Shown here: positions 61,201 to 64,000 of the stretch, in pieces
Numbering within the stretch: position 1 is the first letter of the stretch
Layout: each line of letters opens with the position of its first letter
Assembly: GCF_024198175.1 (NCBI RefSeq)
Contig: NZ_JAJVKV010000003.1
Span: 124,001-188,000, forward strand
Length of the DNA: 64,000 nt
Source of the DNA: Pyxidicoccus xibeiensis
GTDB lineage: Bacteria > Myxococcota > Myxococcia > Myxococcales > Myxococcaceae
Reading direction: 5' to 3'
Notes under the pieces: generated by a model
Told to the model about the DNA's origin: nothing
Databases searched by the model: none
The model's input: the letters and a program-made list of their open reading frames with translations, nothing else
Position numbers and translations under genes: made by a program

Positions 61201-61417
61201 GCGACTCGAGCAGGATGCTGACCGCGGTGCGAAGGCTCTGGGGCCAGCGCTCCACGGGACCGATGGCCGTCATCGACCAGTCCGTGGAGCGGATGAGCGC
61301 GCCCATCTCCCCCCCACCCCTGAGGACCTCGTCTGCCGTGCGCTCCGTCTCGGAGGAGCGCTCGACAGCCGAAGCAGCCGCTGGGGGGGCCCTGCGCGAA
61401 TCCGTCGAGTGACTCAT
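55280..61417 (-). CDS. Giant tandem-duplicated hybrid histidine kinase
   Basis: A single uninterrupted 2,045-residue soluble protein without membrane helices. Order: PAS-like domain (~30-180), GAF-like (~190-350), HisKA with His377 (FFSNVSHEFRTPL), HATPase (~480-590), receiver with Asp698 (DLILSDVMMPG), HisKA with His808 (IVSHDLRAPLSS), HATPase (~915-1020); then the same order again: PAS (~1050-1200), GAF (~1210-1370), His1399, HATPase, receiver Asp1717, His1819, HATPase to the end. The two halves are offset by about 1,020 residues. ATG 61417 was chosen; the frame stays open 66 bases further. No partner response regulator is adjacent; the GH114 lipoprotein gene lies upstream on the same strand, 187 bases away. 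Confidence 0.9.
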   Translation of the reverse strand: MSHSTDSRRAPPAAASAVERSSETERTADEVLRGGGEMGALIRSTDWSMTAIGPVERWPQSLRTAVSILLESRFPMYIAWGPDFVQLYNDGYRPILGSTKHPAAMGRSTRETFAEIWHIIGPMFEGVMEGKAVGMTDFLLPLDRHGFTEECYFICSYSPIRDESAGVGGVLVTVMETTVRVLGERRLRTLRDLASRAGDVKREEAAWQEAAQALEGNPFDLPFVLLYRLDDTSAQPHLVATAGWGADTAASAGFDSGPARPAWPFAEAMATQRAQLVSDVRARLGELPRGTWPEAPHSAWVLPISRRGAERPHGFLVAGLSARRPLDDDYRGFLGLVADHIATAVSNARAYEEEQKRAEALAELDRAKTTFFSNVSHEFRTPLTLMLGPVEDGLADVREPLPPGQRERQELVRRSGLRLQKLVNTLLDFARIEAGRAQVSFVPTDLAALTRDLASSFDSATANADLELVVECPPLPEAVHVDPEMWEKIVLNLLSNAFKFTFEGEIRVALKWLGGHVELTVQDTGTGIPEAELTRIFERFHRVEGAQGRSHEGTGIGLSLVRELVKLHGGTVAVRSVLGKGTTFTVSLPVGTSHLPREQLGAPRPRPSTGLAPVAFLAEASQWNDAPTSARLAPPPTAPAPPSTRQEGAHILVADDNADMRTYLTRLLSPHGKVEAVSDGARALAAAQADPPDLILSDVMMPGMTGLELVRALRGNPRTQTIPVVLLSARAGEEATIEGLKSGADEYLVKPFSANELLARVNAQLMVSHLRRQAVQSERAHAEQATRLLAEAERATRSREETLAIVSHDLRAPLSSISAATELLQRSLGQDERDASRRKHADAILRSVGRMNRLVGDLLDLASIDAGSLSLEPRPHAAEALVQEVREAFEAQAAEKGISLRLEVSPGLPPVPCDKERILQVLGNLLSNALKFTPPGGSVRVRVMSEPGTGDVRFSVTDTGPGIPPEARPHIFDRYWHAAQKRREGHGLGLSIAKGIVEGHGGRIQLERLPGAGSTFSFSLPLTQQAKAALSAVPSAHRPAPPPVARPASEERFLQGGGEMGALMRSNDWSQNPLGPPERWPQSLRTSVSTMLRSPYPIILFWGPELIMLYNDPFRPILGAKHPQTLGARGNEALAEEWTLLGPLMKRVHETGEPLFIENGNVNFARRPGGLREEAYFTWSYNPTIGESGDIAGLFAISSETTRQVVGDRRLAILRELSIRTALDKKVEDIYRSLGDVLSQAGHDVPFALLYAVHAGRARLVSCAGLTQGARAAPTELKLGDSASWPLESVARSGQEVLLEDLHSKFGPLPGGPWPEPATRALVLPVAMGADADSTGVLVVGLSPLRALDDEYRGFLQLLARQLAASISSARAYEQERKRAEELAQLDQAKTAFFSNVSHEFRTPLTLILGPIEDALSKTQRALEGEPLELVRRNALRLYKLVNTLLDFSRMEAGRAQATFSPTDLSTFTCSLASAFESAARSAGLDLVVDCPPLPEAIYVDPDMWEQIVLNLLSNAVKYTHQGEIRVTLGWADMQAVLTVQDTGVGIPEEELPRIFERFYRARAPQGRSHEGTGIGLALVQELVKLHGGTITVTSRQGEGSTFTVRLSRGSAHLPRERVEQTLRTRASPSGAAPFLEEAQRWSSSTGAEADTASSDTLAVPPEDLQARILLVDDNADLRTYVAGLLRRSFPNVQTATDGIQALEAARTQPPDLILSDVMMPGLDGFGLVQALRADERTRAIPIILLSARAGNEATVEGLHSGADDYLVKPFSARELLARVRTQLEMARVRRDVARHELAEEQLRAKVQARDEWLAVVSHELRTPLSALALSVHSLIRGITSAERATQPLEEVRTRVPAVERHLHRLTRQVEQLVDVAELVSGRLELTLEPLDLATVVGNVVEETREKAARAGCPLTFSASAPVEGLYDRARLRQLVESLLDNALKFGMGQPVEVAVAEDAGRASIRITDHGAGVPSGDEERIFGRFERAAPVTNYGGFGLGLWMARHIAEAHAGTLQLTRTQEGGATFTVVLPRNAPAGGPTAPR

Positions 61418-61604
61418 CGGAACTTTCGCTACCACACACCGTTTCGGGTCCAAGCCGGATGAGGCAGAAGGTTGGAACCTCAACGCCCGGCCCCTCGCTC
61501 CGAATCCCCCGCGAGCGCCTTGCCCGTGGGGGTGGTGGGGCCGGGGGGGCGCTTGCCCGCCCGGGTGCTTGCCGGACGGTCATGCCGCGCGTGTCCCTGC
61601 TACC

Positions 61605-62546
61605 TCACCAGGTGGCCTGGCCGTCTGGGACACATGGTTGGTAGCGGTAACGCCGTGAAGTGGGCCCCACGAGGTTGAGGTCGCGGCGACTCGAGTTGAT
61701 GTGCCACTGATTCGAGAGGGTGCAGTCCGGGTGGGTGTTGTACTCCACGCTGAAGACAGCCTTGCCCTTCGCGATGAAGCTGTCCTTGAAGAGCTCGCAC
61801 TCGTCGTACTGCCAGCACTGCTCGGTCAGGGCCCAGTCGAAGTGGTCCACCAGCTCCGGCGCTTCGGTGTTGTTGCCCTTGAGTCCCACCGACAGGCCGA
61901 GCGAGTGGGCCATGTCCGCGATGGCCTTGTTGTAGGCATTGTTCTGAGCCTTGGTGATGGGGAAGCCCGAGTCGTTGCTCCAGACCTCCGTCTCATCCGG
62001 CTCGACGGCGTCGAAGCCCTTGTTCTTGCACCAGTGGAGCATCCGGTCCCGCATGATGGGCAGGAGGATGTCCATCTGGCGGATGTCGAGCCAGTACGAG
62101 CCGTCCCAGCCCTCATCCGCGTTGCCGATGACGGACGCCGGGAAGCGCGCCTTGTCCGAGCGGTAGTCCTCGTAGACGCCCGCATCGAAGTAGCAGATGA
62201 CGATGACGTCCGGTCCGAGGGCATGAAGCTGCGCGACCGTCTCAGCCGACGTCAGCTCCCCGTCGAGGTCATACACCTTCTTGTGGGGCAGCACGTCGCG
62301 CGGGAAGACGAAGTCCTGGGAGAGCTGCCAGTGCCAGTGGATGGGCTGCGCGGGCGTGGGGCGCCACCAGCCCGTCGGAGTTCCGGCATCGGTGACGGAG
62401 GTCCCCGCATCCGCGGGCGGTGTTCCCGCGTCCACGAGCGCCGTGTTGACGCTCCCGGCGGAGAGAGAATCGGACGGAGCGCCCTGACCACCGCAACCAA
62501 GAATGGGACCCAAGACGAGAGCGGCGACCATCGAAAGTTTCGACAC
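61605..62546 (-). CDS. GH114-type lipoprotein (endo-alpha-1,4-polygalactosaminidase-like)
   Basis: A 313-residue lipoprotein with signal ending VLGPILGC (Cys18). GTG 62546 has a GGGAG ribosome site 6 bases upstream and is preferred. After an Asp/Ala/Gly/Thr linker with repeats of VDAGTP type, the TIM barrel shows the GH114 signatures: VYDLDGELTSAETVAQLHAL, VIVICYFDAGVYEDYRSD, GSYWLDIRQMD, KNKGFDAVEPDETEVWSND and KGNNTEAPELVDHFDWALTEQCWQYDEC. Acidic residues for catalysis are thus present. Such enzymes degrade galactosamine polymers of biofilms or matrix; lipidation suggests surface location. Confidence 0.8.
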   Translation of the reverse strand: MSKLSMVAALVLGPILGCGGQGAPSDSLSAGSVNTALVDAGTPPADAGTSVTDAGTPTGWWRPTPAQPIHWHWQLSQDFVFPRDVLPHKKVYDLDGELTSAETVAQLHALGPDVIVICYFDAGVYEDYRSDKARFPASVIGNADEGWDGSYWLDIRQMDILLPIMRDRMLHWCKNKGFDAVEPDETEVWSNDSGFPITKAQNNAYNKAIADMAHSLGLSVGLKGNNTEAPELVDHFDWALTEQCWQYDECELFKDSFIAKGKAVFSVEYNTHPDCTLSNQWHINSSRRDLNLVGPTSRRYRYQPCVPDGQATW

Positions 62547-62628
62547 AGTTATCTCCCTGAGCGTGCCCGGCGCGTCCGGCCCCGGGCCGCGGCACGGTCG
62601 CCACATATGAGTCATCTGTCATCGGGTT

Positions 62629-63768
62629 TCAATTGTGACCCGGAGGTCCTGGGACGGACCGCTGTGGCACGGACACGTCGAAGTCCGCGGTGAACTCGGA
62701 GCGCTCCTCCGGCGTGAGGTCGGGCGGCTGCTCGCGCCCGCTCTGCGCGGCGAGGACCGCCGCCTCCATGACCGAGACCACGGCCAGCGCCTGCGTGGCC
62801 GTCACCGGACTGGCCCCGGAGCCCGACAGCCCCTCCCGCAGTGCGCTGTAGTACCGGAGGTAGTCTCCCCGGGGCGCCACCGTGGGCGTCCCGTTCCGCG
62901 AGTCCCCGGTCAGCAGCAGCCCGGGCGCGGGGTCCACGCCCCAGCCCTCGGAGCCCGGACGCCTTCCCGCGCGCAGCTGCTCCTCCTGCGAGTCCATCCC
63001 GTACTTGAGCCACGAGCCCTTCGTCCCATGGACGGCGAACCGGGGCAGTCCGCCCGCCACGAGCATGGACGCCTGGAGCACGACGTGCCGGCGCGGATAC
63101 ACGAGGGTGACCTGGCACCAGTCATCCACCTGTGCCCCATCGCGGTGCCGGGCCAGCAGGGCGTGGACCCTGTCCGGCAGGCCGAACAGCTGCAGCGCCT
63201 GGTCCACGAGGTGCGGGCCCAGGTCCTGCCAGACGCCCGCGCCCGGCAGCGCCTGCTCACGCCAGCGCTGGCGGACCTCCGGGCGGAAGCGGTCGAACCG
63301 CGACTCCACATGCGTGACGTCCCCCAGCAGGCCCGCGGACACCACGGCCCGCAGCGCGAGGAAGTCGCTGTCCCAGCGCCGGTTGTGGAAGACGGACAGC
63401 GTGCGCCCGCGCTCATGGGCGAGCGCCCGCAGCGCGCGGGCCTCCGCCAGCGTGACGGTGAAGGGCTTGTCGACGACGACGTGCTTGCCTGCCCGCAGCG
63501 CGGTCTCCGCCAGGGGGGCGTGGCTCGCGTTGGGCGTGGCGATGACCACGAGGTCCACGTCTGGATGCGTGGCCGCCTCCTGCGCGGACGACACCAAGGT
63601 GGCTTCCGGTAGCCGGGCCCGGACGGCCTCGGGCTGGCTGGAGGCGACGACGCGCAGCTCCAATCCCTCGGTGGCCTGAATCAGCGGGGCATGAAAGGTC
63701 CTGCCCGCGAAGCCGAAGCCCAGCAGCGCGACGCGGAGGGGGGCACGTCCTGAAGGGGGAGGAGTCAT
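62629..63768 (-). CDS. Gfo/Idh/MocA family oxidoreductase
   Basis: A 379-residue NAD(P)-dependent dehydrogenase. The N-terminal Rossmann motif is RVALLGFGFAGRTFHAPLI, followed by DLVVIATPNASHAPLAETAL and the catalytic-lysine region KHVVVDKPFTVT. The C-terminal domain has FHNRRWDSDFLALRAVV and GPHLVDQALQLFG. The combination of GKHVVVDKPF and HNRRWD(S/G)DF resembles the YdgJ/scyllo-inositol dehydrogenase subgroup. ATG 63768 gives the expected N-terminus; the frame extends further but that part is low-complexity. It is upstream of the GH114 gene by 82 bases on the same strand. Confidence 0.85.
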   Translation of the reverse strand: MTPPPSGRAPLRVALLGFGFAGRTFHAPLIQATEGLELRVVASSQPEAVRARLPEATLVSSAQEAATHPDVDLVVIATPNASHAPLAETALRAGKHVVVDKPFTVTLAEARALRALAHERGRTLSVFHNRRWDSDFLALRAVVSAGLLGDVTHVESRFDRFRPEVRQRWREQALPGAGVWQDLGPHLVDQALQLFGLPDRVHALLARHRDGAQVDDWCQVTLVYPRRHVVLQASMLVAGGLPRFAVHGTKGSWLKYGMDSQEEQLRAGRRPGSEGWGVDPAPGLLLTGDSRNGTPTVAPRGDYLRYYSALREGLSGSGASPVTATQALAVVSVMEAAVLAAQSGREQPPDLTPEERSEFTADFDVSVPQRSVPGPPGHN

Positions 63769-64000
63769 TGGCAGTGGATTGGAGCACACCGCTGCATCGG
63801 CCCGCATGGCCTCGTTGCGAAGCCCGGCATGGGCAGGAGGCGGGCGTCGACGAATACATTGCCCAATGTGAGCGCGCGAAGGGCTTCGCGCGCCCCTGGC
63901 GTTCCACGCAGGAAGCCGCGCCCCGAAGGCGGCCGCCAAGAAGAGCCCCGGCGAGGAAGCCCCCTCCCTCCCTCCGCCGCGGAAGCCGGCGGCCAGCAGG
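63769..64000. other. Right-edge region, possible start of a gene on the + strand
   Basis: The last ~130 bases are Ala/Lys/Pro-rich in one + frame (RAPKAAAKKSPGEEA), as in the N-terminal tails of many myxobacterial proteins, but no start codon can be chosen and the frame runs off the edge. Nothing firmer can be said. Confidence 0.3.

Overview
The window looks like part of a large myxobacterial chromosome (Cystobacterineae type: Myxococcus, Corallococcus, Archangium and relatives). The signs are very high GC, long spurious antisense frames, about fifteen lipoproteins, a MYXO-CTERM protein, FHA-type sigma54 activators beside eukaryote-like Ser/Thr kinases, an M57 protease pair and a PEGA-domain kinase. 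No rRNA, tRNA, CRISPR array, intact insertion sequence or phage gene was seen. Assignments rest on motif recognition by eye; no database search was possible.

Layout. 0.4-10.5 kb: D-aminoacylase-like amidohydrolase, GNAT, a frameshifted membrane protein, sulfurtransferase, then lipoproteins including a seven-blade RCC1 protein translationally coupled to a di-heme oxidoreductase. 10.5-15.9 kb: MerR regulator coupled to a hydrolase, a DUF1857-like protein, kptA diverging from a LysR regulator, a beta-barrel protein and a small Cys-rich lipoprotein. 16.1-20.6 kb: a tightly packed signalling operon (lipoprotein, FHA-sigma54 activator, TPR protein, PEGA kinase). 20.7-25.7 kb: lipoproteins, an M57 protease plus serine protease operon with a sigma54-like promoter, an Asp-nucleophile hydrolase, and an ArsR remnant fused to an AHSA1 gene. 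25.7-28.9 kb: porin / periplasmic binding protein / chemoreceptor operon. 29.3-31.3 kb: iron-type promoter with a Fur-like box driving a MxcI-like lipoprotein and a CxxCH MYXO-CTERM protein. 31.3-32.1 kb: decayed GH16 glucanase and a 21-bp tandem repeat. 32.2-38.6 kb: propeller lipoprotein, second M57 protease, MFS pump coupled to a pentapeptide-repeat protein, esterase lipoprotein.

38.8-46.4 kb is the most suggestive neighbourhood. It holds a secreted HExxH protein, an M91-like (NleD/XopG-type) protease without signal peptide, a C39-like papain-fold protease, an FHA-sigma54 activator with a GAFTNA loop, and a Ser/Thr kinase with TPRs. The M91-like gene has an almost canonical -24/-12 promoter and two dyads about 120-143 bp upstream of its predicted start, where an activator would bind. 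I infer a kinase / activator / effector circuit.

46.6-55.2 kb: ADP-ribosylglycohydrolase, SARP-like AAA regulator, epoxide-hydrolase-like enzyme, a divergent MFS/LysR pair with a palindromic operator, and a DUF2141 / carotenoid oxygenase pair. 55.3-61.4 kb is one 2,045-residue soluble hybrid histidine kinase built from a tandem duplication, with four HisKA-HATPase modules and two receivers. The window ends with a GH114-type lipoprotein and a Gfo/Idh/MocA oxidoreductase.
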